DNA from: Mantis religiosa
Lineage: Eukaryota; Arthropoda; Insecta; Mantodea; Mantidae
Direction of reading: 5' to 3'
NCBI GenBank assembly: GCA_030765055.1
Contig: CM060953.1
Coordinates: 75,266,336-75,330,335, forward strand
DNA length: 64,000 nt
Made by a program: the position numbers and the translations under genes. Every line of letters starts with the position of its first letter. The stretch's first letter is position 1. Under the pieces are notes generated by a model, which was not told where the DNA came from, searched no databases, and saw nothing but the letters and a program-made list of their open reading frames with translations. Positions 33,882-46,241 of the stretch are shown here, piece after piece.

Positions 33882-33954
33882 GCCATAGTAGCTCAAGGGT
33901 TAGAGCGGCTGTACGGCAACCAGAAAATCCGTGGTTCAAGTCCCAACTATGGTA
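33882..33954 (+). other. tRNA-like block, foldback copy 4 right arm
   Basis: GCCATAGTAGCTCAAGGGTT start, GGCTGTACGGCAACCAG anticodon arm and GGTTCAAGTCCC; the last acceptor base pairs are mutated (CTATGGTA). Confidence 0.6.
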
Positions 33955-34262
33955 TTAAATTTTTCAGTTCACTCTATTTTTCCATAACTTAGCTTACACA
34001 CGGCCAGTGTGAAAGAACAATTAATTTCCATTATGTAATTGTTACTTAAATTAATGGGATAAAGTAAGTGGAAGCGCTTCATCCATGTCAGTGGGTACAA
34101 TGGAGGCGTGTCAGTAAGTCCGAATTAGATTTTAAGAACGAGCCCAGGTTGTTATCAGATTTCGTGAATTAAAACACTAAGTTTAAGCCATTTTGGTTTA
34201 TCTATCACATTCACGAATCTTAAGAAACAATATTGTTCATCCTAGGAATTATAAGAGTCTTA

Positions 34263-35586
34263 GGCCCGGTTGCATAGAAGATAATCTAAGTTCAGGCATA
34301 TGAAAATGATCTTCAGTCAAGCTGAACTTAGAATTTTGGTTGTATAAACATTGGTCTAAGTTCATGGCCTCTTGATCTGAGATCAAACCTAACTGGTGAA
34401 TTTTCTCCAGTTAACTTGATTGAACTTAGATCAGCAGAACTGCAGAATTTACAAAATAGTTTCTGAGCAGAAATAAGTAGTGAAGCTTTAAATAAATAAT
34501 AAATAAAGCATTTTTGTAGTTGCTTGTATAAATAATTAGCCTATTTATTTCACAAATGTACGTTAAATATGCATTGTTTGTGTTCATAACCTATACATAT
34601 TTATTATTTTCAGAATTCAGATTACTCTGATATCTCTGAAGATTAGAATTTTCAATTTGAAAGGTCTCCTCGTGTTTTCCAACAAGAGGAAATCCCATCT
34701 TATAACTTAATCATAGAAACTTCAAAACGAGATTTCGACTATCAAAGCATGTAGTTGAAGAACTGAAGCATGGGCTACATGCACAGTTAAGAACACAAAA
34801 CCTGAGGAACTATGCACTCAATCCAATATTTATGATCCTGCTCACATTACGGTTCTATGCAACTGAAAGCTTCCAAATGGTGATTGGGGATGCATTTAAT
34901 ATAAATAAAGGGACTGCGTGTAGAACAATGCACAAAGTTACAAGGGAGATTGCAGCTTTTAGACCTCATTTCATCAGGATGCTTATGGAAAAGCTTGAAA
35001 TAAGAAGGGTTATGCGAGATTTAAAATTAGCGGAACGCATCTTCTCTTTTGCTTCAACTTCCATTTTTATACACAAATGTAATAATTTGTAACTTTAAGC
35101 TTCACTTATCTCCCATTTTTGTTTATATTTTCCAACTGATAGTATTGTAAACAGACGGAAATGAAAAAGATGTACATTGGGCATATAATGAAGATAAATT
35201 AAGTCAAATGATTAACTTTTAATAAATACTGTTTCAATATGGAGAACATTCTTATACTGTTTATTTAAAATAACATTATTTCTAGGAGAAATAACCATAA
35301 ATCGAAAGATTTATTTAGTTTTTGTTATATCTAGATTAGCTACTCTGTGCAGTTGAATTAAACAGAGCCGAATAGTTCCGATAATTCTCGAATCCTTTGG
35401 ATAAAACACGAAAGTTGTAACATGTTTGGCAAATTTGCCTTTTTTTGTGATCTCAGATCAGTACTGAATGGTTTTCATCTTATCTAAGATCAGCATTTTA
35501 CGGCCCACGCGGGTTCGTAACCTTAGTTCAATTTTGATCTTTGATTATAAATGAACTGCAGTTAGCGATTTTTATGCAACCGGGCC
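34263..35586 (+). mobile_element. PIF/Harbinger transposon, 1324 bp, degenerate
   Basis: Terminal inverted repeats GGCCCGGTTGCATA at 34263-34276 and its exact complement at 35573-35586. Flanking trinucleotides are TTA (left) and TTG (right), consistent with a mutated 3-bp Harbinger duplication. Subterminal inverted motifs of the CTAAGTT/GATCTGAGATC type are frequent at both ends. A HARBI1-like N-terminal fragment is encoded. The nuclease catalytic core and the Myb-like second protein are missing, so the element is non-autonomous. Confidence 0.87.
34733..35092 (+). pseudogene. HARBI1-like nuclease N-terminal fragment
   Basis: Upstream in a shifted frame: RRFRLSKHVVEELK, then LRNYALNPIFMI. The frame at 34832-35092 continues LLTLRFYATESFQMVIGDAF, then GTACRTMHKVTREIAAFRPH and FIRM. 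This is the conserved N-terminal region of Harbinger nucleases, which includes a helix-turn-helix. The reading then runs into unrelated sequence, and no DDE residues are present. The frameshift near 34750-34760 and the truncation make it non-functional. Confidence 0.85.
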
Positions 35587-35589
35587 TTG

Positions 35590-36925
35590 ATGTATCAAAT
35601 AATACAGGCAGAGACTTTCCAACAGCCGTAGTTCGCTTTATCCTGTAGATTGTCTTATTAAGGCCGCGGCACTGATATTTGCTTCCAATGTCTAAGGTTA
35701 ATCCTAAAGAATCATTCATCATCTTATATTCTTTTGTATGATTTGAATATATTGTGCCGTCATGTTTACAGCGAATTAATTGTATCAGTTTCTTCATGTA
35801 ATGCTTTATGCTATTATTTTATATAGGAAATGAAGGTCTTAAGGTTATTTGCTGTATGTACACTCACAACAGAATTATTGAATGCGTCTATTTTTTATCC
35901 CAGTAACATTTGAATCATAGGTAGTCAACTAATGTAGAATCAAAAGTGTCTCTGATCAGTAGTACTTATACGCGAAGATGACTTCATCGATTACCACTAT
36001 ATTCGTGGAAAATATTTATGTCATAAACTATTAAGTCCGGCAAACTGCAACCTGAATTTCAGAAACCGCTGGCTCGGAGGTAACAAATCCCTGGATAAGC
36101 GCACTCAAGCCGTTTCATTCCCTGTAACGCACATTTAGAGCACTAAGAATATTGAATTGGGAACTGAGAGGAATGGTTTTCATCTCCTTGTAGGTAAAAG
36201 TAATCTTCTTTCTGGGTCAAGAGGCACTTGGATTGCGGTGGCCCTGGGATGAACGTAGAATTGGTTACTTGCTGTATGCTCCAGTGGCCTTTATTTTATC
36301 AAAAGCGCTGTTATGTATTCCCAAGTTGGTCTGCATGAGTTCTAAATCTTGGTATAGAAGGAAGAAGAAGGGCAGAGCTCAACTACCCGATTCTATATTT
36401 CCATATAATTATGTAGAGTTTGAAGGGAAAAAATCTTATAAATACCACAAAATGATTTTTAAAAAATGTTTGCTTCTTAAATTCTGACATTACAAACATA
36501 TTCAATAATACTTCTATTGTATATCCATTTGTAGATTAAATTTCCTATTTAATTTTAGGGCGAAAGCTTTATTTGCTAATTAACTTATAAGATGTTGGTA
36601 CAGTAGTCAAAATCTACATAATTGTCCCTTTATACCGATCATACTGTGAAATATATTAAGAAACTTGCAGCAGAGTTCCTCTGTTGCTGTGGGTATGCAG
36701 GGTTTTTCTCGGAGTCCCACGTCTTTGCTGGATCTCTGGAATATCTCCAGAAGCTGGTGAAATCTTATCTCTGGCCGTGGTCGTGGATGGGAAGGGACGC
36801 TAGGTTTGTTGAAGGTAAATAATTTTGATAACTTTTTTCCGAAATAAAATCTGAGTTTATTCGAACCATTAATAATTATTAGTAGAAACAGTTAATTTAT
36901 CACTTGTACAAACGTCGCTATTTAC
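35590..36925. other. Spacer with unassigned short frames
   Basis: Frames at 36233-36487 (84 aa) and 36622-36822 (66 aa) do not resemble known proteins. Donor-like GTAAATAA follows the second (36814 on), and CTTGTAG lies upstream near 36187. Exons of a host gene cannot be excluded, but nothing supports them. Confidence 0.35.
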
Positions 36926-36929
36926 ATCT

Positions 36930-37422
36930 TTTTCTTCACTCCATGATTTGGGCATATAACCCGTTCTGGCTTCATAGATCTCTCCAGCGTTTCCTGGGTC
37001 GTCCCCTATCACTTCTTTCTTTTGGATTATAGTTTAGTACTGCATTTGTATATCTTGCATTCTCCAATCTTAATATATGTTCATGCAATTGTTCCCTTCG
37101 TTTTCATATTTTATCATGGATTGGTTCGATTTCTAATTCCTTTCTAATATCCTTATTTCTTACTTTGTCCAATATTGTACAACCTTTAATATTTCTTAAA
37201 AATTTTATTTTTGCAGTTTGTATTTTATTTAAATCCTTTTGTGTTGGCACCCAGGTTTCGCTTCCATATAGTAAAGTTGGAATAGCCATTACCTTATACA
37301 TTTTCATTTTTGTATCCCTTCTCACTCTGCTTTTAAAAGTTCTTTGGATTGTCCCACATATTGCTCGGAATTTGTTTACTTTTTCTTCTATATCAGCATT
37401 GCTTCTAAAACTTATGTTACAC
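36930..37422 (-). mobile_element. RTE-like LINE copy 2, 3' part
   Basis: Close relative of 105-965. The minus frame at 37104-37325 reads MRRDTKMKMYKVMAIPTLLY, then GSETWVPTQKDLNKIQ and a C-terminal tract. It is interrupted at 37422 by the foldback element and resumes at 38965. Terminal codons beyond the frame are mutated. Confidence 0.85.
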
Positions 37423-38964
37423 TGATACCGAAATAAAAGGATGCGATGTATAAAAAATCGTAATGGATTTCAAAGTAATGTATATTTGTGTGGAACGCGT
37501 GCAGATGCAGTCGAGTTGAATACCAACGTGGTTGAGTTGTACAACAAAAGACAAGGGAAAAACAAAATTCTAAGGGATAGCACTTGACTGTGTGAATAGG
37601 GCATTCTTCGGATCCTTCATAATGGCGAAGAACTAGCCACAAAGGGAACCGTTGGTTGAATAATGGGCTTCATGAAAGTGAAAGCGACATACTCACACAC
37701 AGCTGTGAGGACAGTCAGTCAGTTCGCGGCTGGCAAGCCATTAAGACAGTCCACGGCGTGAGGCCGATTAGGGCAGTCCACTTATTCTGTCTTGGGCCAG
37801 ACAGACCATAAGTGATCGAGTAATAAGCATTCCGCATTCAGTAACTTTAAACAGTGATATTGGTATTCCTTGGTCGGCAACTTCAAGTTTAATGTTCCGA
37901 TAAAAGAAGCAGTCATTAAACCAGTTTGAAACGGGCATTCCAGTGTCATTAAAACTATCCTTCTCACATATATCCACGCATACCCTGTGAGAAACCTCAT
38001 TGCTTTACCCTGAGATAAACATTATTTGTATCAAACTGTAGCGCCAACGTGGTAACCTTTGCTCGCAAATTGTTGCGCCAACGTGGAACTTTTCTCGCCA
38101 CATATATTGTTGCTTCAAGTTGGCGTCCAACGTAGGGCTTTGCTCGCACATATATTGTTGCTTGTGAATCAGTAAATTGAAATCAAGCACCTCGTAGCAT
38201 CGAACTACTCCTACCATATTTTTGTTAAAATTGTGTATTTTTATGTATCAACTATAACCCTAATATACCACTGTGTAAAATAGGGTTCATAAATCTGGAT
38301 AAATAAAAAAAATATATTGTTGCTTCAAATTGGCACCTCACGTTTGGCGCCAATTTGAAGCGATTATATTGGCGATACAATGTGTGGCTCAGGGTAAAGC
38401 AATGAGGTTTCTCACAGGGTATGTGTGGGTATGGATGAGAAGGATAGTTTAATGACACTGTAATGCCCGTTTTAAACTGGTTTACTGACTGCTTCTTTTT
38501 ATCAGAACATCAAAATTGAAGTTGCCGACCAAGAATTACCAATATCACTGTTTAAAGTTACTGAAGGCGGAATACTTATTACTCGATCACTTCTGGTCTG
38601 TCTGGCCCAAGACAGAATAAGTGAACTGTCCTAATCGGCCTCACGCCGTGGACTGAATGAATGACCACTGATGCGCGTGGGTGTACATGTGACTTTCACT
38701 TTCTGGAAGCACTCTTTTCACAAAGATTCCCTTTGTGACTATTTTGTCATTGTCCTTATTATTAGGCGTCCGAAGAATACCCTATTCAAAGTCAAGTGCT
38801 ATCCCTTAGAAATCTGCTAAGGACACTGTTTCTTACGTTTCTTTTGTTAAAACAACTTATTCACCCAAACTGCTATTCGACTCAACTGCCCTTGCACTTG
38901 TTGTAATAAAGAACCCACATTCCTTTGAAATCCATCATGATTGTAATTCTTAATTACGATATCA
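37423..38964. mobile_element. 1542-bp foldback DNA element inserted in a LINE
   Basis: The two halves are long imperfect inverted repeats. The left arm runs 37423 to about 38010, the right arm about 38385 to 38964, with ends TGATACCG and CGATATCA. Matching blocks include TTCTAAGGGATAGCACTTGA, AAACTATCCTTCTCA and GGTAAAGCAATGAGGTTTCT in opposite orientations. The centre (about 38030-38370) holds short direct repeats around GCGCCAACGTGG and CACATATATTGTTGCTT, plus a perfect 13-bp hairpin at 38322-38361. The host LINE resumes exactly across the insertion, with a possible 3-4-bp duplication (ACAC/ACAT). No transposase is encoded, so it is non-autonomous. Confidence 0.87.
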
Positions 38965-39300
38965 ACATCCTAAATATTTAAAACTCGATATTCTTTCTAA
39001 GATATTATTTCCTAAAACTATTTTTGATCTTACATTATAATTTTTTTAAAAGCCAGACTTTTTGTTTTTTCTTCTAATATTTTAAAATTATAATTTTTTA
39101 CTATATTATATAGAATATACATTGATTTTTTGCATTTGAATTTTGTTCCGATGAATCAATATTTGGTCATCCGCAAACAGCAGGGAATTTGATTCCTGGG
39201 TCTACTAAAATCTTCCATTCATTTAGAATATCGTCCATATATACTAAAAAGAGTAGGTGATAAGCTACACCCTTTTAGTTTTAGTCCAGTAGTGGTAGAA
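38965..39300 (-). mobile_element. RTE-like LINE copy 2, continuation beyond the foldback insertion
   Basis: ACATCCTAAATATTTAAAAC continues the LINE text broken at 37422, through the block equivalent to the FVDDQ region and the GGTGATAAGCTACA block, to GTGGTAGAAATTT near 39300. Similarity to copy 1 ends at almost the same base. Confidence 0.82.
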
Positions 39301-40265
39301 ATTTGTTTTGTTACTACTTACTTTTGATTCAATTATGATGCTCCTATAAGGCTTTATGAACCGCGTACTCTCTGACTTACTAACACTTAACACATATCTG
39401 TTCTCCAGGACGGTTAAACGCAGAAGAACGCTAACTTCAACCTTTCTCGATTTAATGGTTCTACCGGTGCTATGGCAATTCAACACGTTTCTAGTGGTCA
39501 CCCCACATTCAATTATAACTATATTCGTTGTAATATTTAATAATATTTTATAACTACTTTTTCAAATCGCTTTTTCACACTATTTAACGCTCAAAATAAT
39601 TTTTCTTTAAATTTACATTAATATTATTGTTATTAAAATAACGTTAATATTCAATTTTATTTTTGTTCTATTTATCTGATTACTTTCACATTTTCACTTG
39701 TTATTCTTAGTCTCGTTTCCTATCCACTACAATCTCTAGTAATTTTAAATAAAATTAAACTTAAAATAACCTTTTAAACTTGAACGCTTTGAATTTAATT
39801 TAATAATCTTCCATTATTCCCAAGTTTATGCAAAAACATAACAAATAGTACAATAATTAAGAATAATTAAAAGTGCACCATAAATTAACCACCAGGTTAC
39901 ACCTAAAGACGCTCCACCAGAATCAGATATGAGCTTTTATGACACTTTTTAAAATCTGTCATCCAGTTAGGCATTAATTTCTTTAAAATGTCTTCTCTTA
40001 CAAATTTCTCCTGCCTTTCCTCCAATTCATGTGTCACCTAATTTGTTGTAGTTTATATTGATGCTTTTTATTTTCGCAAGACCTACGCTTTCAAATTAAA
40101 CATATTTAACTTTAAATCTTTCTGCCAATAATTTGCTTGAAGTGTTTCATACAGGCCTAAAAGATCCTGATTCTCAAAGCAAATCCAATATTTTACTTCT
40201 CTATATCATTCAGCTTCTATCTAACCTTCTTTAAACTTCATTAGAATGACATACACTCCCGTTAC
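39301..40265. other. AT-rich spacer, nothing recognised
   Basis: No signature seen. Confidence 0.5.
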
Positions 40266-40277
40266 CTATACCCCGTT

Positions 40278-40527
40278 TTTTGTTGTTGTTGTTGTTGTAA
40301 TTTTACGTCCTCCAACGTTAAGTCATATCGGACGATGAATGAAATGGGTTAAATGATGCTCAAATGTGCCCAGAGTCCATGGAGCTTAGCTCTACCCGAC
40401 ATTCGTCTGTAAGGATAAGGGAAACCCCCGGAAAAATCCTTATCCAGGTAACTCATCCTGACCGAGATTCGAACTCGGGACCTCTTGAACGGGGAATTGC
40501 CCATCTACGCTACCGAGGCGGGCGATT
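40278..40527 (-). mobile_element. Val-tRNA-like SINE with (GTT)n tail and 7-bp TSD
   Basis: Inverted copy. The tail (TTGTTGTTGTTG) and TTACGTCCTCCAACGTTAAG are at the left, and the head ends at GCGGGC on the right. CCCCGTT occurs at 40271-40277 and 40528-40534. The head carries a small internal change (CTTGAACGGGGAATTGCCC) that removes part of the anticodon arm. Confidence 0.88.
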
Positions 40528-40534
40528 CCCCGTT

Positions 40535-42040
40535 CCAGTCTCCTCTAACAATAACCTCACCTACCCAAAACAATTCTCTTCGCTTTCATCCCTTGGTACT
40601 TCAAACATTTTTTAGATTATTGCTAAGCTCTTAGGAAGTTTAAAAAAGTTTTAACTATGTGCTTCCCTGCTACCCTTTTTGGTTCCTAAGCTCACTATTT
40701 TTGGAGGACTTTTTAACAATGAAATAATAAATTCATTGAAACACGTTTAGATAGGATGTCATCCAAATTATCCTCAGTCTGCAAATTTCTAAAATTATTT
40801 TATCAAATAGCTACTGATTTCTTTCAATTTAGACCATCAATTGAAATGACATGGTGACGCAAAGTTTATTGACTTTATAAATCGCGTCTTCATCTGTGCT
40901 TCAATTAATTTCAGTGGTCCCGATAAATCCGATCACTTTCTTGATATTTTCCCTCCTAAATCTCCAGCCTAATGTTACGAGCATATCTATGCTTAGAGAA
41001 CCCTTCACATTCGTATGGTTTATGCATGGAGGTGTCATTTTCCCTGCGACGTTTTCTGCATAAAGAGTAGCGTAAGTCCCATAATGGGCAAATAGCTACA
41101 CAGTGTGTTCTGGCCTGTAAGATAATCAGTGGGTCTTTGAATGAAGCTCTTTTTAAGTTCAAAAAGTCGTACTCAACGTACAATTTGGACCCGAGAATAA
41201 TGCACGCGCTGTCTTAGTAAGGCTCAAGATGAGCCCTACTTGGTAGGGGTCAGTAGATCATGGAAGCTAATGTTCCGGTTGGAGGAAGTATGGTGCTAAA
41301 CACATCATTTCCCCATGCCGGCTTAGTGATCATCCAACCCTATTTGTGTAGAAAGTGTAAGGTCAGCAGCGGGTTCGTAAGCCAAGGCCCTCAGGAAATC
41401 TGAGATGCCACAGTTTTCACTTTCAACACTACTGATAGTGTAAACCTTTGTCCATTTTTCATCCAGCTGCAGTGCAGCTTATGCACTGTAGATCTGGAAT
41501 AAAAATGAGTACTACTCAGTGAAGTTTCCTAAATGAACTAAGAGCTCCATTTGGTGATTTAAATTCTGAAATTGGAAGTTCTTAGGATTTGTTATAATAA
41601 CATATTATTCGATTAAATGATCATAAAATAGTAATATACACAACTAGAAGCTGTCTTACAAAGCTAAGTATCTTTCGTAAAAACTTTCCAACTCACCTTC
41701 ATAATGGATTAATTAGCTTAAACGGGAAGGAGAAATGTATGACAGATAGTACTATATTTAGATGGTTCTCTCTCTCATTTGCATATAATCCTTATAAAAC
41801 ATTGCCTTTTTAATAGAAAACAATTTTGCACAAATGGCTTCATTATAAACTTTATTGTAGGTAAACGTTAAAGCATAATCCTAAGGAATACCTACATGAT
41901 GGAAATGGTTGGTGCTGAAAAATATTCAGTTAGTGAGATGTTCTTCTGTTACAGTTAACCAATTATTCCTAATTTGACAAGATTCATATAAAACTCTTAG
42001 GCGTTAGTTTATAAGTTACAGAAATATTTTAAATATATAT
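40535..42040. other. Spacer, nothing recognised
   Basis: A slightly GC-richer patch lies at about 41200-41420. No family assignment. Confidence 0.45.
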
Positions 42041-42044
42041 ATAT

Positions 42045-42432
42045 TGTGACTTTGTGGGTTCGTAGAATTAAAAGTCCAATTTCCCTAAATTCTAAATGTT
42101 CTTTATTTCCGTAGAAATAACTGTCCAATTCTCACGTAACAGAATTACGTCACATACACAGTCTACCAAGGTCGATGATAATAACAAACAGCGTTCTGAT
42201 TACATCAGCTCCCGTTACAACACTTCAAGACTATTCTAAAATAAACCAGAAACCGAATAACCTCTGTGAGTCAAGAAGTCACCAGAAATTTCCAGTTATC
42301 TCAGTTTGTTTGTTTCGGCAGACCTTTATCTACGTGCTATCTTTATCTGCCGGCTCTTTGTTTCCACACTGCCCACCTATCAGTTCCTTTGTGTAAACAA
42401 GCCGCGGGATCGTAGATAACGGGTTCGTGACA
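42045..42432 (-). mobile_element. Solo LTR 3 (388 bp, 4-bp TSD ATAT)
   Basis: Inverted family copy: TGTGACTTTGTGGGTTCGTA at the left, and GGGTTCGTGACA at the right. ATAT flanks at 42041-42044 and 42433-42436. The right end shares CCGCGG and TGTAAACAAG with solo LTR 2. Shorter than the others, so it has an internal deletion. Confidence 0.87.
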
Positions 42433-42436
42433 ATAT

Positions 42437-44516
42437 ATAACAAAATTGTTAGAGCTAATTTCGGAAATTCTTCACAAAAGAAGAGAATTTGCATTTAATG
42501 TGACTTTTTAAAAATCTGCTGAGGATAAAAGAATATTATGGTAATTGCGTAATATTTCAGTTTTGAATTACTACTGTACTAAATTTAAAAAATGATTATG
42601 AATAGTAACATATTATTGTTTAAGTGTTTAAGTGAATGAATTACAATTAATGTTTAGACTCAAATAATGAAAACTATTTTGATAAGTCCTAAGTTTTCAT
42701 AACAGCATGCTTAGATTATTTCCATTTAGAAAAAAAAAAGAGTTTCTTTAAGGAACATATAACTTGGCGTTAAATACTAATTTTGATTAGCATTTTATGG
42801 TTTAAGAAATTTATAAATAAAACATGCGTATTTCATAATCAAGTGAATTTAATTTCACTGCGTGCCAGTATCATAATAATTATGCATAGTGAGAGCATAT
42901 TCGATGAAACATTTAGATGACTGTTTTAGTGGATTTTATACTTTTGACCAAAAAATGCGAGTAGTATGGAACGATGTTTTTGAACCAAATATGCCTGCAA
43001 TCCATAACAATTGTATTGCCTCTCTAGAATTTTATTACTTGTTTGTTTTATCATCTCCCTAGCTTTTGTTTCTTTATTGAATAGTAATTACCGATTAGGT
43101 TATGAATAGTCATGCATGCTATACAATTGTTTTAATAAAAATAAAACCGAACAAACAAAGCCTTTTGACTACCAATTGTTCACAGAATTCATTGGAGAGT
43201 GTATATTTTGATCTTACTTCACTACTGCTATCTAACGGAGTATTTGTGAATAATAAGATAGTACTAAAGGGCGTATTCAAAACTGTTTGGTATTTTATTG
43301 CATTTATTAAATGTTATTATATTTGTTTTTGTAGTCGATGTATACGTTTTTCTGATCGTAAAATACACGAGCTCATGTTCTACTCACAGACTCATCCATG
43401 AAATATAAGCTCTACGGATTACTATAAATATATTGGTTTCGTTCATAAGGAGCCAGCGCTATGCCTTTTGTGTGATCTGGTGTAATATTTAACTTCAAAT
43501 AAAGGTTCTGTTGTAATGTTCACGAAAGAGGTAAAAGTACAAAGCTCAAAGCAACACGTTATTAATATTTGATTGCTGCTAACATGCTATGGGGCAGAAA
43601 AATAAAGCAGAAATGCATAACATAATAATAGTATGCTCTTAATTAATGAAGAATTATACAGGATTTTCAAAAGAAGTCCGGAAAGAGAGAAACAAATGCC
43701 AAGTTGTACAAATATAAATATAATCCTACGGAAATTGACATAAACAACATTATTTCTTTCTTGGTCACCTGTCTGTTATAGGACACAGAAACCATTGTAT
43801 GCCATGAAAATATTTAATAACTGGGTTTAATGGAAATACGATTTTGCGGGATTAATCTTCAAAAACGAAGTTTTAGAAACATGTGCATGTTTGCGTGTGT
43901 GTATATATGTGTGAGAGAGTATGATCCAAAAACTAGTTTCTTGGTGTTTATTCGCACAACCCTTTAAGAATATGAACATTTTCGAGAAATCCTCCATTCC
44001 AAACGAATATTCACACAGAACAATTGTTGTTATCCTTCACTTTCCAAAAAATGGCTTTCAAGATAGCAATTAAATGCAATCAGTACGTTCACGTACTCGG
44101 AACATAAACAAAATATATGTTCTGAATTCTTTGAAAATGGCTGTCAAGTCCCATTCATGTGAAGAATGTTTAATGTGGTACAATTTGCAATCGGTAAGAG
44201 ATAAAAAAGACCTATTGCACTAAAAATATAGAACTTGTTAAAATACAAAATATATGTCAAGTTGTCTGTGTTAATTAGCAGTTCCATTAGATATTCCTTT
44301 TGGTGATATGATTTCATTCTTTACTTTTTTTGTCTCGTGCCTGTAGAGAAGTCCCCCCCCCCCCCGCTACCAGTCGAATAGCAACATTACGTTTGTTTGA
44401 AACTTATCGGAATGAAACGGAGCAAGATGGTGACGTGCGAAGTCGGCGTTTCAATCCCTACTGGAAGCATCCTCCTGGCTGAGCTTTTCAGGTGGGGTTC
44501 TATTCAGTAGAAATGG
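42437..44516. other. AT-rich spacer, nothing recognised
   Basis: About 2 kb with no recognised gene or repeat. A poly-C run lies at about 44352-44365, and a 99-aa AT-rich frame at 43102-43401 has no domain. Confidence 0.5.
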
Positions 44517-44520
44517 GTAT

Positions 44521-45007
44521 TGTGACATTGGGGGTTCGTAGAATTAAAAGTCCAATTTGCCGAAATTCTAAATGTTCTTTATTTCCGAAGAAATACACTG
44601 TTCACTTCTCACGTAACAACGTTACATCACATATACAACACAGTCTTCCAAGGTTGATGACAATAACAAACAGCTCTCGTTACAAAAACAACACTTTACA
44701 GCTCTTTACTGCTCGCCTCACTGTTTTACAACTAATTCTTGGCGAGTCGTCACCTTCTTAAATACCTCATTGATAAATTCCAGACTCTTCCAGAAGAATA
44801 AAGAAACCGAATATTCTATTATATTCCAGAAGCGTAACTTAATCCATGCTGGCAAGTCCTTTATCACAGCTATCTTTATTTGCCGGCTCTTTGTGTACAC
44901 TAGCCGCGCATTCGTTAACTGCTTATGCAAGCTCTTTATTACCGTGAGACATTATCCGCCGTCTGTTATCTATTTGCTCCGAAACTTTTATGCCCGTTGC
45001 CGCGACA
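44521..45007 (-). mobile_element. Solo LTR 4 (4-bp TSD GTAT)
   Basis: TGTGACATTGGGGGTTCGTA at the left and TTGCCGCGACA at the right, flanked by GTAT at 44517-44520 and 45008-45011. CTTTATTTCCG (complement of the polyadenylation-type block) sits near the left end, as in the sister copies. The frames at 44492-44761 and 44770-45024 are inside the LTR and not genes. Confidence 0.88.
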
Positions 45008-45011
45008 GTAT

Positions 45012-45739
45012 TAAACCCCAATAATTCTCAGGTTCCCATTAGACCACGAAAAAGCATAACGCTACGGCATTTAAAATTATGCAGTTGCTTTTCAGCATAT
45101 ATTGTTGACTTTAATCTAAAAAAGTTTAATATTACATAAAGAATCATTCATAAAGCCACTATCCCTGATATGACCACTTTGTATTTAACTAGAAAGCAAA
45201 AAACACCATTTCCTGTACTTTATTACAGCTAGACAATAAACCAATTATCAATTCGGTGGTTGTGATGTGACAAATGGAGTAAAAATATCACCTTTATGGA
45301 CTCCAGTACCCTATTATCTCATCATCCTGCCAACGGAGGTAACGGTTAACTCCGAGTACCTCCACCTCAAAAAATGAGTCATCATCGCTTGATGGAAAGA
45401 GGTTTCCCCGAAGGTCATAGACCATATTGCAAGTGTTATAGATTACGACGAGTTTATCATAGATTGTTACTTTAAACGCTACCTATAGGTAGGACAGATG
45501 CAAACTGCTGAACCATTCACCAATTGAAAGATTCGTATTTTGTAGCGTTGTTGACCGACAAGTTTAAGATAATAAAATGCTGCAATATATAAGAAGGATT
45601 TTTAAGATTCTATTGATCGCTTTGAATTATTAACATTAGGTTCATGAATGGAGATAACTATTACATTTTTTTAGAAAATAATGTAAAACACATTGGCAAT
45701 GATAAAGATAAATATGTAAAAAGGATGGGAAATGATAGA
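45012..45739. other. Spacer between two solo LTRs
   Basis: No retroviral-type gag, pol or primer-binding site is visible, so this is not the internal region of a single element. That agrees with the different target duplications of the two LTRs. Confidence 0.6.
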
Positions 45740-45743
45740 ATAG

Positions 45744-46241
45744 TGTGACTTTGTGGATTCGTAAAATTAAATGTCTAGTTTCTAGAAATTCAAAATCTCT
45801 TTATTTCCGCAGAAAGACAATTTGTAGAGCTATTTGCAGCGAGATGACGTGACATACACCAACACGGTCTCTCGTGGCTTCACCACTCGTAAACAAACAA
45901 AAGAATTCACTTTCAAATCACCACACGATTATCAGTTCTGAACTTGCAATTTGGTACAGTTCAAATGTCCACATACACAAGAAACAGCTCACTAGCTCGC
46001 AACTGAAACTCCTCCCTGCTACTACCTCGCTGCTTATTTATAACTAAACCATTGTTTCTCGAAAGTTACCGAAGCCAAACGATATTTCGTGGCGACAGGC
46101 GAAGGAGAGAGAACTGTCCAGACATCTCTTCGCCTCTCCCTCGACAAGCGTCAACCATTCAACCACGTGTGGGCGTGAATTGGACGCTATATGTCTCTTT
46201 CTTTCCCCGCTGGCTTGTCGCTACTCCGACGATCGGTGACA
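45744..46241 (-). mobile_element. Solo LTR 5 (498 bp, 4-bp TSD ATAG)
   Basis: TGTGACTTTGTGGATTCGTA at the left and ATCGGTGACA at the right. ATAG at 45740-45743 and 46242-46245. The outer ~50 bp at the left match LTRs 1-4; the remainder diverges, so this is a separate subfamily. Confidence 0.87.

Larger units (their letters stand above)
33415..34035. mobile_element. Foldback elements with tRNA-like arms, nested copies 3 and 4
   Basis: Three tRNA-like blocks occur here: minus at 33438-33510, minus at 33753-33821, plus at 33882-33954. The first belongs to a left arm followed by the family centre (GGCCCGGGCTTTATAGTT) and an outer block (TTGTTCTTTCACACTGGCC). The second and third form another element in which the left arm is cut right after the tRNA-like block (GAGCTACTA joined to AGTGGTTTACC), so its inner arm segment and centre are missing. 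The right outer block ends near 34035. The layout is compatible with insertion of one copy into another, then loss of a hairpin segment. Confidence 0.78.

Noticed and set aside
36233..36822. Two exons of a host gene
   Set aside because: There are donor- and acceptor-like words, but no protein resemblance; such words are expected by chance in AT-rich DNA.
44521..46241. A single LTR retrotransposon with two LTRs (44521-45007 and 45744-46241)
   Set aside because: The outer flanks do not match (GTAT versus ATAG), each LTR has its own perfect 4-bp duplication, and the 736 bp between them has no primer-binding site or gag/pol.
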